NCBI GenBank assembly: GCA_964509335.1
Contig: CAZDXB010000015.1
Location: 14,560 to 78,559, forward strand
Direction: 5' to 3'
DNA from: CAZDXB01 sp964509335
GTDB taxonomy: Bacteria > Bacteroidota > Ignavibacteria > Kapaibacteriales > UBA2268
Length of the DNA stretch: 64,000 bases
Part shown: in pieces, positions 52,523 through 60,497 of the stretch
Layout: each line of letters begins with the position of its first letter
How positions within the stretch are numbered: the first letter of the stretch is position 1
Notes under the pieces: generated by a model
Databases searched by the model: none
Told to the model about the DNA's origin: nothing
Seen by the model: the letters and a program-made list of their open reading frames with translations, nothing else
Program-made: the position numbers and the translations under genes

Positions 52523-54856
52523 ATGCTTAAAATATACATATACTTGACAATAATTATCTCGCTCTCGGCGACGATAACTGCGACGAGCCAAACGGTTAGC
52601 TACGGCGTTTTTAACGAGCGATGCTATATAGCCGTGAGCGATTCGCTCGGTTTCGATTGGAACGAAGCCAATCTTTTATCCGCCAGCTACGGCGGCGGCT
52701 TAGCCGTCATAAACGATTTGCTTGAAAACAATTTCGTCGCCGAATTGACGTCCGAAAAGAGCGAATACTGGACTGAAAGCGACGGCGAATTGCTCGGAGC
52801 ATGGATTGGCGGCTTCCAAGAAAGCGGCGCCGCAGAGCCGAGCGAAGGTTGGAACTGGATAAACGGCGAAGATTTCGACTATACCAATTGGGCGCCCGGC
52901 AAACCGGACGAGTTTAATAACTCTAACGAAAACAGAATTTGCTATTACGGCGAAAACGAGGAGCCGAGCGCGTATTGGAACGACTATCCCAACTCCAAAA
53001 AGCTGAAAGCGTTCGTCGTAGAAATCGGAGAAGTAGCGACAGCCGACGCCGGAAGCGATAAATACATAGAAATTGGCGGGGACGCGAAAATCGGCGGCTC
53101 GCCGAGCGCGTCCGGCGTCGAACCGCCCTACAATTACAGCTGGCGCCCAGCGTATAACATAAGCGACCCTAACTCGCCGAATCCAACTGTTTCGCCCGAA
53201 CACACTACGGAATATATACTAAAAGTAACGCCTGACCTCGGATGCCCCGTTTACGATACCGTCGTTGTTAGAGTGAAATCGCCTATAATGCAGGTATCGA
53301 GAATTAACATAAAAGATTTAATCTGCAAAGACTATTCCGACAATCATTTTACTATCACAAACATAGGCGGCGAAACGCTAATAATCAGAAATATTAATAT
53401 CGAAGGCGCCGGAAGCGCGAATTTCGAATTATTGGGCGATTTTCAACAAATTTCGCTCGACTCGAACGAAAGCGAGAGCTATACTATACAATTTAAGCCG
53501 CAATCGCCGGGGCTTAAATCGGCGACCGTTCGCGTAACCAGCAACTCTAATCCCGATTCAAGCCAGACGTTCCCAGTTTCCGGCATGAAATACGAAATGT
53601 CGTTTTCTACCGACAAAGATTTAATCGACTTCGGCGAACTCTGCCTAAATGAATTGAAAGACGCGAGCTTTACAATTAAAAACAATGGAACAGTCGATGT
53701 CGGATTAAAACTAGTAACGTCGAACAAATTTGAATTGTCGCGATACGAGACGCTATTACGGCAAGGCGAATCAAAAAATATCGACGTCCGCTTTAACGGC
53801 TGGGACTCAAATATCGATATAAACTCGCAGATAAAAATAATCGACACTGTTTGCGACGTTATCGAGAATGTCGATTTAAAAGTGAAAATATCCGAGCCGG
53901 AAATAGAAGCCGAGGAGTTGACCATTTATTCGCCTATTGGCGGCTCGGCGACGGATATGCTGACAGTTAGAAACGTCTCCGACATGAAAGTTCAATTAAA
54001 AGAGCCGACTATAAGCGACCCGCGATTTAAAATAGTAAACGAAACTTTTCCTAAAGAAATAAAACGATACGACGAAACGCAAATACAAATAGAATATACG
54101 CCGACCGATATGCAACTAGCGTCAGTTCAACTGGATTTAGAAGGCGCCCCATGCGACGTTTCGGCTACGATTACGGTTTTCGGACAAGCCGTCGAGAAAT
54201 CGGCGGAAATAACGGTCGGAAGCGTAAACGCGAAGCCGGGCGAAAATATCTTCATTCCGATTTATGTATCTGATTTAAAAAATATTTTTGAGGACGACTC
54301 AATAGTAATATATACGGAATTAATTTTCAACTCGAACTTGCTTTATCCAACCGGAAATACGCCTTTGGGAAGCGATACTGCGGGAATGAGAGCAATTAAT
54401 ATAACTTTTCCGCTAAAACCCGAATCCGGCGCGCTAATTGCAGAATTTGAATTCCTCGCTATGTTGGGCGACACCGATTTCACCGAGCTTCAATTGAACG
54501 AAGCGAATACATATACGGAAAACGGAAGCGTAAGATTAAGCTTCGTTCCGGGCGGATTTAATTTAAAAGGCGTCTGCCGGGAAGGCGGCGATAGATTCAT
54601 CGTTAAAAAAGAAATAGAGCCGGGCGTCGCGCTTTTCCCCAATCCAGCCGAAACATACTTAACTATTAAAAGCGCGACCAAAAAAATAGAATTCGTCGCT
54701 ATAAGAAACGCGCTCGGCGCCGAGATAAAATCAAAGCATATAAACGCATACGAACGAACGATTCCAATAAACGAATTATCCGCCGGAGTATATTTAATTG
54801 AAATAATATTTGACGATGGAACGAACGAAACCGAATCGTTTATTAAAAACCGCTAA
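52523..54856 (+). CDS. Secreted C-type-lectin-domain protein with ASH-like and cohesin-like domains and T9SS type A sorting domain
   Basis: A 777-residue exported protein, signal peptide YIYLTIIISLSATITATSQ. Residues 25-170 are a C-type-lectin-like domain (ERCYIAVSDSLGFDWNEANL, WIGGFQESG, GEDFDYTNWAPGKPDEFNN, AYWNDYP). The WND-type segment is the usual Ca2+/ligand region, so sugar binding is plausible but not shown. A Pro-rich SPEHTTEYILKV unit follows, then two ASPM/SPD-2/Hydin-type sandwich domains (FTITNIGGETLIIRNI, SGMKYEMSF). A cohesin-like domain lies near 560-680 (AEITVGSVNAKPGENIFIPI). The sorting domain is VALFPNPAETYLTIKS to ESFIKNR. Probably a surface adhesin. Confidence 0.82.
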   Translation: MLKIYIYLTIIISLSATITATSQTVSYGVFNERCYIAVSDSLGFDWNEANLLSASYGGGLAVINDLLENNFVAELTSEKSEYWTESDGELLGAWIGGFQESGAAEPSEGWNWINGEDFDYTNWAPGKPDEFNNSNENRICYYGENEEPSAYWNDYPNSKKLKAFVVEIGEVATADAGSDKYIEIGGDAKIGGSPSASGVEPPYNYSWRPAYNISDPNSPNPTVSPEHTTEYILKVTPDLGCPVYDTVVVRVKSPIMQVSRINIKDLICKDYSDNHFTITNIGGETLIIRNINIEGAGSANFELLGDFQQISLDSNESESYTIQFKPQSPGLKSATVRVTSNSNPDSSQTFPVSGMKYEMSFSTDKDLIDFGELCLNELKDASFTIKNNGTVDVGLKLVTSNKFELSRYETLLRQGESKNIDVRFNGWDSNIDINSQIKIIDTVCDVIENVDLKVKISEPEIEAEELTIYSPIGGSATDMLTVRNVSDMKVQLKEPTISDPRFKIVNETFPKEIKRYDETQIQIEYTPTDMQLASVQLDLEGAPCDVSATITVFGQAVEKSAEITVGSVNAKPGENIFIPIYVSDLKNIFEDDSIVIYTELIFNSNLLYPTGNTPLGSDTAGMRAINITFPLKPESGALIAEFEFLAMLGDTDFTELQLNEANTYTENGSVRLSFVPGGFNLKGVCREGGDRFIVKKEIEPGVALFPNPAETYLTIKSATKKIEFVAIRNALGAEIKSKHINAYERTIPINELSAGVYLIEIIFDDGTNETESFIKNR

Positions 54857-55181
54857 TAATTGCGGCGAAGACTCAATTATTTATAGATTCCCGCTTGCGC
54901 GGGAATGACTTCTATACGTCTCCTCGTTCCGACGATCCGCGTCGGAATGAATAACAAAACGCTCCGCGTTGGTTTTCTCATTATAGCCCCTCTTCCTCAT
55001 TGGGGCTGTCTCATAATTGCCATTTTGCTTTATCCTCAAGGTAAACCTTGAGGTTGACATTTCTCTTGAAACGCCCGTCAATCGCGTGTTTATGTCAACC
55101 TTCGGGTTTACCCGAAGGGTTTGAAATCCAATATATTTGAGTTTTGAGACAGCGCCAACGAGTTACGAGACACTATACCTT
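54857..55181. repeat. Intergenic repeats including a second intact MITE-like element
   Basis: No gene is credible here. There is an ATTCCCGC/GCGGGAAT hairpin at 54885-54909, a TTCCGACG/CGTCGGAA hairpin at 54927-54947 related to 28871-28891, and a MITE-like element at 54998-55158. The MITE ends (ATTGGGGCTGTCTCAT, then TTTTGAGACAGCGCCAA) and its two internal hairpins match those at 15836-16037. Confidence 0.7.
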
Positions 55182-55661
55182 TTAACCCCTCGCCTTCAAA
55201 AGCCTCCTAAATCTAATTCTATTATATCTTTGCGCCATTATGCAAGGCAGATTTGCGAAAAACGCGTATATTATCATAACTATCCCCGCCTGCCAGTAAT
55301 TCCAAATAAAGAATATCGGCGAAAAAAGTATTACAATCCAATGCGCCGCTTCCGCCCTGCAGGTCTCCAAAATAAATCGTTCGAAATACTCCCTACTCCT
55401 CGTATTCATACGTTTCTTACGGAATCCTTTCTTAAACAGAGCAGAGCCGTCGGGCAAAATCTCTTTCCACTTCTTTATTTTAAACAGCTTTTCATATAGT
55501 AAACCGCCTCTTTCCCAGTCTCGCTCTTTGTATAAACTAGCGCGAACGTTTATATATCTTTCGGGGAGCGCGGTAGCCGCGTAAGCCACGGACATATGAA
55601 TAATAAACCACAAAACAAAGTCTATTATAATTATCCATATAACGGGCGCTTCGATTAGCAT
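55182..55661 (-). CDS. CrtO-like glycosyl-carotenoid acyltransferase
   Basis: A 159-residue membrane protein with three or four helices. It resembles the small CrtO family, glycosyl-4,4'-diaponeurosporenoate acyltransferase, which adds a fatty acid to the sugar of staphyloxanthin. Landmarks are VAYAATALPERYINVRASLY, ERDWERGGLLYEKLFKIKKW and WKEILPDGSALFKKGF. CrtO proteins are about 165 residues, so this is full length. It is the last gene of the carotenoid cluster, 10 bases after the glycosyltransferase gene. The family is called by pattern; enzymatic activity is inference. Confidence 0.78.
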   Translation of the reverse strand: MLIEAPVIWIIIIDFVLWFIIHMSVAYAATALPERYINVRASLYKERDWERGGLLYEKLFKIKKWKEILPDGSALFKKGFRKKRMNTRSREYFERFILETCRAEAAHWIVILFSPIFFIWNYWQAGIVMIIYAFFANLPCIMAQRYNRIRFRRLLKARG

Positions 55662-55671
55662 AAGCGCTCCT

Positions 55672-56778
55672 TTAAGCTTTCACTTCCCTTGATTTCCATA
55701 ACGTTTTCTTATTAGTAATTTGAAAATATAGCGAACGGAAAAATATCGCGCAGAAAAAAAGCAAATTTATCGGAAAAAACAGAACTGAAAAGACTCCGAA
55801 AAAACCGATTCTCTTCAGCATCCATAGCGTTTGATTAGCGAATAATATATAAAATATCGCCCATAAATAAACGAATTCGCTTGAAATGAAACTTAGAATG
55901 AAGGCTATTGTTATCAAAAAACCGGCGGAAATCCATAAAATGATATTAAATAAAGCCCCAAACGGCGTTTTGCTCGCTCCCGAAGCGAACGCCTTAGTCC
56001 AGCCGTCGGCGAGTTCTTTTAATCCGTCGGGATACATTCTAAACGACAATGCGCCCTTGCCGCCGAAGCACTTTAATTTCAATCCCGCTTTTTTGAACTT
56101 TTCCGCCATAAACACGTTCTCGAGAATTTTGTTTTTAACCGACTCGTGTCCATTTATTTTAAAATAATCCTTAGCGCTAACTATTAAAGATGGACCAAAC
56201 AGTCCAGTCGGTTCAGACTTTAACGGCGTAAACGCGTTCATTGAGCCGACCATAATTATATTAAATATCGCGGAAAATTCTTCATATACTTTTTCCACTT
56301 TATGATACGGCGCGATTGACATAACTACGCCCGCGTCTTTGGAATAATAAGAATAAGTCGCCAATATTTTCTCAAGTCCGCCGGACTCCAGCTCGATGTC
56401 GGAATCTAGGAACATCAACAAATCGCCTTTAGCTTTTTTCGCGCCTTGATAGCATGCCCAAGGTTTGCCGAGCCATCCCTCCGGCAACGGCTCCGAGTCA
56501 ATTACCGTCGCTCCTTTCTCTAAGCTTATTTCTCGCGTTCGGTCGGTCGAATCGTCGTTCACGACAATAACTTCGTCCGGTTTACGCGATTGACTGTTAA
56601 TAGAATCCAGCGCTTTGCCGATATTGCGCTCCTCGTTTCTCGCTGGAATAATTTTTGATACGCTTGGGTATTTATCTACCTTGTATCGCTCGCAGAGCGG
56701 TATTCTAAATAAAAACCAAAATCCGCTCAGCCAAAACACCCCAGAAACCACAAGCAATATTATCGTATTCGCGTCCAT
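55672..56778 (-). CDS. CrtQ-like family 2 glycosyltransferase
   Basis: A 368-residue glycosyltransferase with an N-terminal helix and two or three C-terminal helices. The GT2 core has KIIPARNEERNIGKALDSIN, VIVVNDDSTDRTREISLEKG, LLMFLDSDIELES and GLFGPSLIVSAKDYFKINGH. It resembles CrtQ, which glucosylates 4,4'-diaponeurosporenoate in staphyloxanthin synthesis. It lies between the CrtO-like and desaturase/oxidase genes, which supports the role. Another lipid acceptor is possible. Confidence 0.78.
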   Translation of the reverse strand: MDANTIILLVVSGVFWLSGFWFLFRIPLCERYKVDKYPSVSKIIPARNEERNIGKALDSINSQSRKPDEVIVVNDDSTDRTREISLEKGATVIDSEPLPEGWLGKPWACYQGAKKAKGDLLMFLDSDIELESGGLEKILATYSYYSKDAGVVMSIAPYHKVEKVYEEFSAIFNIIMVGSMNAFTPLKSEPTGLFGPSLIVSAKDYFKINGHESVKNKILENVFMAEKFKKAGLKLKCFGGKGALSFRMYPDGLKELADGWTKAFASGASKTPFGALFNIILWISAGFLITIAFILSFISSEFVYLWAIFYILFANQTLWMLKRIGFFGVFSVLFFPINLLFFCAIFFRSLYFQITNKKTLWKSREVKA

Positions 56779-56780
56779 AT

Positions 56781-58283
56781 TTAATCTTTGTCATCCTCGA
56801 GTATTTTCTCGCATACGTTCTGTCCGCAAAGAGCGACCATCGGCATACCCCCGCCGGGATTGACCGAGCCGCCGGTAAAATAAAGATTCTTATACTTTTT
56901 ACTCTTCTTCGGCATCTTAAAAGCGAAATTTTTCTTCAAATCCGAAACGACGCCGTAAACAGAGCCGCCGTTCGAATAATACATTTTTTCGATGTCCAAG
57001 GGCGTGAGAATATGCTCGTAAACGATATGCTCGCGCAAATCTTTTAGCCCCATTCGCTCCAATTTATCCAAAATTCGCTCTTTGTATTCCAGATAATCCT
57101 CCCTCGTCAAGGGATTATTCTCGTTAATATAGGGAATATGCGGCAGGACTTTCAATCCGGAACAGCCCTCCGGCGCGACGGACGGGTCGGACTTCGACGC
57201 GTCCACCAAATAAATCGTCGGGTCTTTCGGCAATCGCTTTTTATTGAAAACTGTATTGAAATGCTCCTTTTGATTGCCTGAAAAAAGGAAATTGTGATGC
57301 CTTAACTGCGGATATTGCGTGTCGAGACCTATGTCTATAACCAGACCGGAACAAGCCGGCTCAAAACGTTTGAGCTTTTTAATAAACGAGACGTCCTCGT
57401 TCAACAATCTTTTATACGCCGGAATTCCCTCCATATTAGAAACGATAAAGTCCGCCTCATGAGCCTCTCCGTTCGCTTCCACGCCCAAGACTCTGTTTTT
57501 TTCTTTGAGTATTCTGCCGACCTCGCTATTCAAATTCACCTTAACGCCGAGTTCTTTCATGTATTTATCTAAACCGATAGCGATATTATACATACCGCCG
57601 GGAACGTACCAAAGGTCGTGCCTGAATTGAATGGTAGGCATAAGATTCATGAAACCCGGCGCGTTATAAGCCGAAGAGCCGACGTATTTAATGAAATAAT
57701 CCATTATATCGACAAGATACGGATTTTTTATATATTTAGCTACGCTTCTGTGCATCGTCCTGAAAAAATCAATCTTGAAAACGCTCGAAAAATTATAAAA
57801 TTTCATAAAATCGAAAGTATTGTCGAGCCCGTTTTCGAAATACCCCTCGGCGAGTATATCGTACTGTTTTTCCGAATAATCCAAAAACTTTCTGAATTGC
57901 TTATACGTTTTTTTGCCTAGTTTGGCGAGCTCGCGCTGCATAAAGCCCATATCGGGGTCGAGGTCGATTATCGTTCCGTCCTCGAATATATTTCTCCAAT
58001 GGGGACGGACTTTTTGTATTGTAATATAATCATCCATATTCTTTCCCCCCGCCTCGAAAAGCTTTCGAAAGTATTGAGGCAAAGTGAGAATGGAAGGACC
58101 TAAATCAAAGGTGTAGCCTTCCTTAGTTATCGTATTCAATTTACCCCCGATTTTCTCGTTCTTTTCGAAAATCTCTACTTTGTAGCCGTTAACTCTTAAC
58201 GAAATAGCGGCGGAAATTCCGCCCAATCCCGCTCCTATGACTATTGCCTTTTTCCTCCCCTTATTTTCCTTCTTATCGCTCAT
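56781..58283 (-). CDS. CrtN/CrtP-type carotenoid desaturase or oxidase
   Basis: A 500-residue FAD-dependent enzyme of the phytoene-desaturase superfamily. The dinucleotide site is AIVIGAGLGGISAAISLRVN, and the C-terminal carotenoid signature is LYFTGGSVNPGGGMPMVALC. TKEGYTFDLGPSILTLP and VPGGMYNIAIGLDKYM are typical of CrtN/CrtP (C30) enzymes. Whether it desaturates a C30 precursor or oxidises its terminal methyl (CrtP) cannot be decided from sequence alone. The neighbouring aldehyde dehydrogenase and glycosyltransferase favour the terminal-oxidation role. GAGG precedes the ATG at 58283. Confidence 0.82.
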   Translation of the reverse strand: MSDKKENKGRKKAIVIGAGLGGISAAISLRVNGYKVEIFEKNEKIGGKLNTITKEGYTFDLGPSILTLPQYFRKLFEAGGKNMDDYITIQKVRPHWRNIFEDGTIIDLDPDMGFMQRELAKLGKKTYKQFRKFLDYSEKQYDILAEGYFENGLDNTFDFMKFYNFSSVFKIDFFRTMHRSVAKYIKNPYLVDIMDYFIKYVGSSAYNAPGFMNLMPTIQFRHDLWYVPGGMYNIAIGLDKYMKELGVKVNLNSEVGRILKEKNRVLGVEANGEAHEADFIVSNMEGIPAYKRLLNEDVSFIKKLKRFEPACSGLVIDIGLDTQYPQLRHHNFLFSGNQKEHFNTVFNKKRLPKDPTIYLVDASKSDPSVAPEGCSGLKVLPHIPYINENNPLTREDYLEYKERILDKLERMGLKDLREHIVYEHILTPLDIEKMYYSNGGSVYGVVSDLKKNFAFKMPKKSKKYKNLYFTGGSVNPGGGMPMVALCGQNVCEKILEDDKD

Positions 58284-58317
58284 TTCGACCTCAAGATTTA
58301 TTTAAATTACCAAAAAA

Positions 58318-59700
58318 TCAAAACAACGCTTTTATGGCTTTTTTCAACGTTTTCAACGGCGTGTCGTAAGGCGGATAAACCGCTTTAATGTCAAACAGAA
58401 AACTTTTCCGTAAAACCGCTTTTTTGTAACTGAACGTCTCGAAACTCGCCCTGCCGCGATACCTGCCCATACCGCTAAGACCCGCCCCGCCAAAAGGCAA
58501 TTCCGCGGACATGAAAATATGAATCGTCCCGTTCACGCAAACGGAGCCTGCCGCCGCGGCGTTTATTACTTTGTCTTGCCTTTTCTTATCCTTGGAAAAA
58601 AAGTAAACGACCAGCGGCTTTTCTTTATATTTAAGCTCTCCAAGCTCTTTATCTAAATTATCGTATTCGATTATCGGCAAAATAGGTCCGAATATCTCTT
58701 CGCGCATTATCGGCGAATTTCTCTTAACGTCCGTTAGTATCGTCGGCGATATGTATAACTTCTCTTCGTCCGCCTCGCCGCCAGTCGCTATCGCTCCTTC
58801 GTTCAATAAATTAGAAAGCCGCTCGAAATGCCTCTCGTTTATTATGCTCGAGTAGTCTCTTAAAGAATTATCGCCGCCATAAAATTCATCCAGCGTATCG
58901 GTCAACGCTTGAACGAATTCTTTTTTAACATTTTTATGAACCAATAAATAATCGGGAGCTATGCAGGTCTGACCGGCGTTGAAGAACTTGCCCCAAACGA
59001 TTCTTCTCGCCGCTACTTTAATATCCAAATCGCTATCGACAATGCAGGGATTTTTGCCGCCAAGCTCCAGCGTTAACGGTATCAAATGTTCCGCGGCGGA
59101 TTGCATTATTTTGCCGCCTACTTGCGAGCTTCCCGTAAAAAAAATGTAATCAACGTCGGAATTAATCAGAGATTGAGTCGTCTCCGCGCCGCCTTCGACG
59201 ACCTTGATATACTTCTCGTCGAAATTATCGCTTATCAACTTATTAATAAACCCCGAAGTATTTTCTGAAATTTCCGAAGGCTTCGCTATTATACAATTGC
59301 CGGCGGCTATCGCTCCAATCATAGGAGCGAACAAAAGTCCGAAAGGATAGTTCCAAGGCGCGATAATAAGCGCCGTTCCGTACGGTTCGTATTGATAATA
59401 GCTCTTGCCGGGTTTGTTGATTAGCGGAGTTCTAACTCTAACGGGCTTGCTCCACTTCTTCAGACGCTTAGCAATATAATTCGCTTCCTTCAGAGACCAA
59501 GCAACTTCACTGGTGTAGGCTTCCGTTTCGCTCTTGCTTAAATCCTTTTTCAGCGCTTGGAATATTTCAGATTCGTTATCTTCTATCAACGCTCTGAGCT
59601 TCTTTAAAGCGCTCATCCTAAAATCGATATTCCTCGTCTTTCCCGAGCGAAAAAACTCCTTCTGTTTTTGAAATAATCGATTTAGGTCGCTATCGTTCAT
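58318..59700 (-). CDS. Aldehyde dehydrogenase, AldH-like (carotenoid aldehyde to acid)
   Basis: A 460-residue NAD(P)-dependent aldehyde dehydrogenase of the class-3 type. Catalytic Glu212 is in LTLELGGKNP and Cys246 in NAGQTCIAPD. IIAPWNYPF and FTGSSQVGGKIM are also present. In staphyloxanthin synthesis AldH oxidises 4,4'-diaponeurosporenal to the acid, and this gene lies directly upstream of the CrtN/P-type gene. The C-terminal hydrophobic tail (KSFLFDIKAVYPPYDTPL, then LKTLKKAIKALF) is typical of membrane-associated class-3 enzymes acting on lipophilic aldehydes. Confidence 0.82.
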   Translation of the reverse strand: MNDSDLNRLFQKQKEFFRSGKTRNIDFRMSALKKLRALIEDNESEIFQALKKDLSKSETEAYTSEVAWSLKEANYIAKRLKKWSKPVRVRTPLINKPGKSYYQYEPYGTALIIAPWNYPFGLLFAPMIGAIAAGNCIIAKPSEISENTSGFINKLISDNFDEKYIKVVEGGAETTQSLINSDVDYIFFTGSSQVGGKIMQSAAEHLIPLTLELGGKNPCIVDSDLDIKVAARRIVWGKFFNAGQTCIAPDYLLVHKNVKKEFVQALTDTLDEFYGGDNSLRDYSSIINERHFERLSNLLNEGAIATGGEADEEKLYISPTILTDVKRNSPIMREEIFGPILPIIEYDNLDKELGELKYKEKPLVVYFFSKDKKRQDKVINAAAAGSVCVNGTIHIFMSAELPFGGAGLSGMGRYRGRASFETFSYKKAVLRKSFLFDIKAVYPPYDTPLKTLKKAIKALF

Positions 59701-59718
59701 TTTCCGTCTTCGCCGCTT

Positions 59719-60171
59719 CTAGTTGACCATATTTATCTTAATCGTCTTCTTTTTGCTATCGAGCTTGATTTTAGCTTGTTCAAACGAAGGCGGACCGAAA
59801 TTGCCTTTAGCGTCGTTGGAAGCTCCTAAACTTTCGTTCGGTATGCCTACCCAGTTCGTGTTTACTTTGCCGTTGTCGTCCTCGTCGTGATGAACGCTGA
59901 CGGCGTATTCCCCGAAGGGAAGGTCTTCGAACTTATAGACTAGCTTCTTATTTTTTATCGAAGCGATTTTCCTTTTATAAGCCTTTTGATGTTTACCGGG
60001 AAAATACTTCTCCTGTCCGGTCTTAAAAATCAGTATCCTCGCCTTGCCTTTGTCGCTTTTAAAGCCGTAAACTTTAATAGTCAAATCGCACTTGCCGTCT
60101 TTCGCCGCGATTGCTCCAAAAAATAGAATAACAAACGCCGCCGCAACCGAAGCCCTTAAAAAAAATCCCAT
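59719..60171 (-). CDS. DUF2141 domain-containing exported protein
   Basis: A 150-residue exported protein. The signal peptide is MGFFLRASVAAAFVILFFG followed by AIA. The mature part is a DUF2141 beta-sandwich (LTIKVYGFKSDKGKARILIF, FEDLPFGEYAVSVHHDEDDN, NWVGIPNESLGASND, GPPSFEQAKIKLD). DUF2141 genes often accompany carotenoid genes in Bacteroidota, but their role is unknown. It heads the five-gene unit, 18 bases before the AldH-like gene. GGAAG precedes the ATG. Confidence 0.85.
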   Translation of the reverse strand: MGFFLRASVAAAFVILFFGAIAAKDGKCDLTIKVYGFKSDKGKARILIFKTGQEKYFPGKHQKAYKRKIASIKNKKLVYKFEDLPFGEYAVSVHHDEDDNGKVNTNWVGIPNESLGASNDAKGNFGPPSFEQAKIKLDSKKKTIKINMVN

Positions 60172-60497
60172 ACGCGTCTTCCTTTCTTTTTTTCTTTTAA
60201 GATACTAAAACTATTTGATATCAGCAAGAAAGGAAAAACATCGGCGGGGCGCTTTTTTTGTTAACGCAAAGCAAACGACAATCGCTCTCAGTTTAATTAT
60301 ACCGCCATTTCTTCAATCTATCGCTAAAAACGTCGATAAATTTATCGAACTTTGACGTGAAACCTAAATATGATTGATTTAACTCCCCGAATCCCCCCGC
60401 CGTCGATAGATAAGATGTTGATTTTTGGCATTTTGCTTTCCTTTATTAGATTATACAATTGGCATCTAAGGAATACTTCATAATTGAGAATTTATCC
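60172..60497. other. Intergenic region upstream of the carotenoid cluster, with a perfect 16-base palindrome
   Basis: 326 bases with no convincing gene. TCGATAAATTTATCGA at 60333-60348 is a perfect palindrome about 162 bases upstream of the DUF2141 start and could bind a dimeric regulator. The promoter of the cluster should also lie here; a TAGTTTTA block upstream of the ATG weakly resembles a -7 element. Confidence 0.35.

Noticed and set aside
52700..53203. Minus-strand open frame of 167 codons
   Set aside because: It is a shadow of the C-type lectin domain of the gene at 52523, which has motifs and a signal peptide.
55137..55499. Plus-strand open frame of 120 codons
   Set aside because: It runs from the MITE-like repeat into the antisense of the CrtO-like gene.
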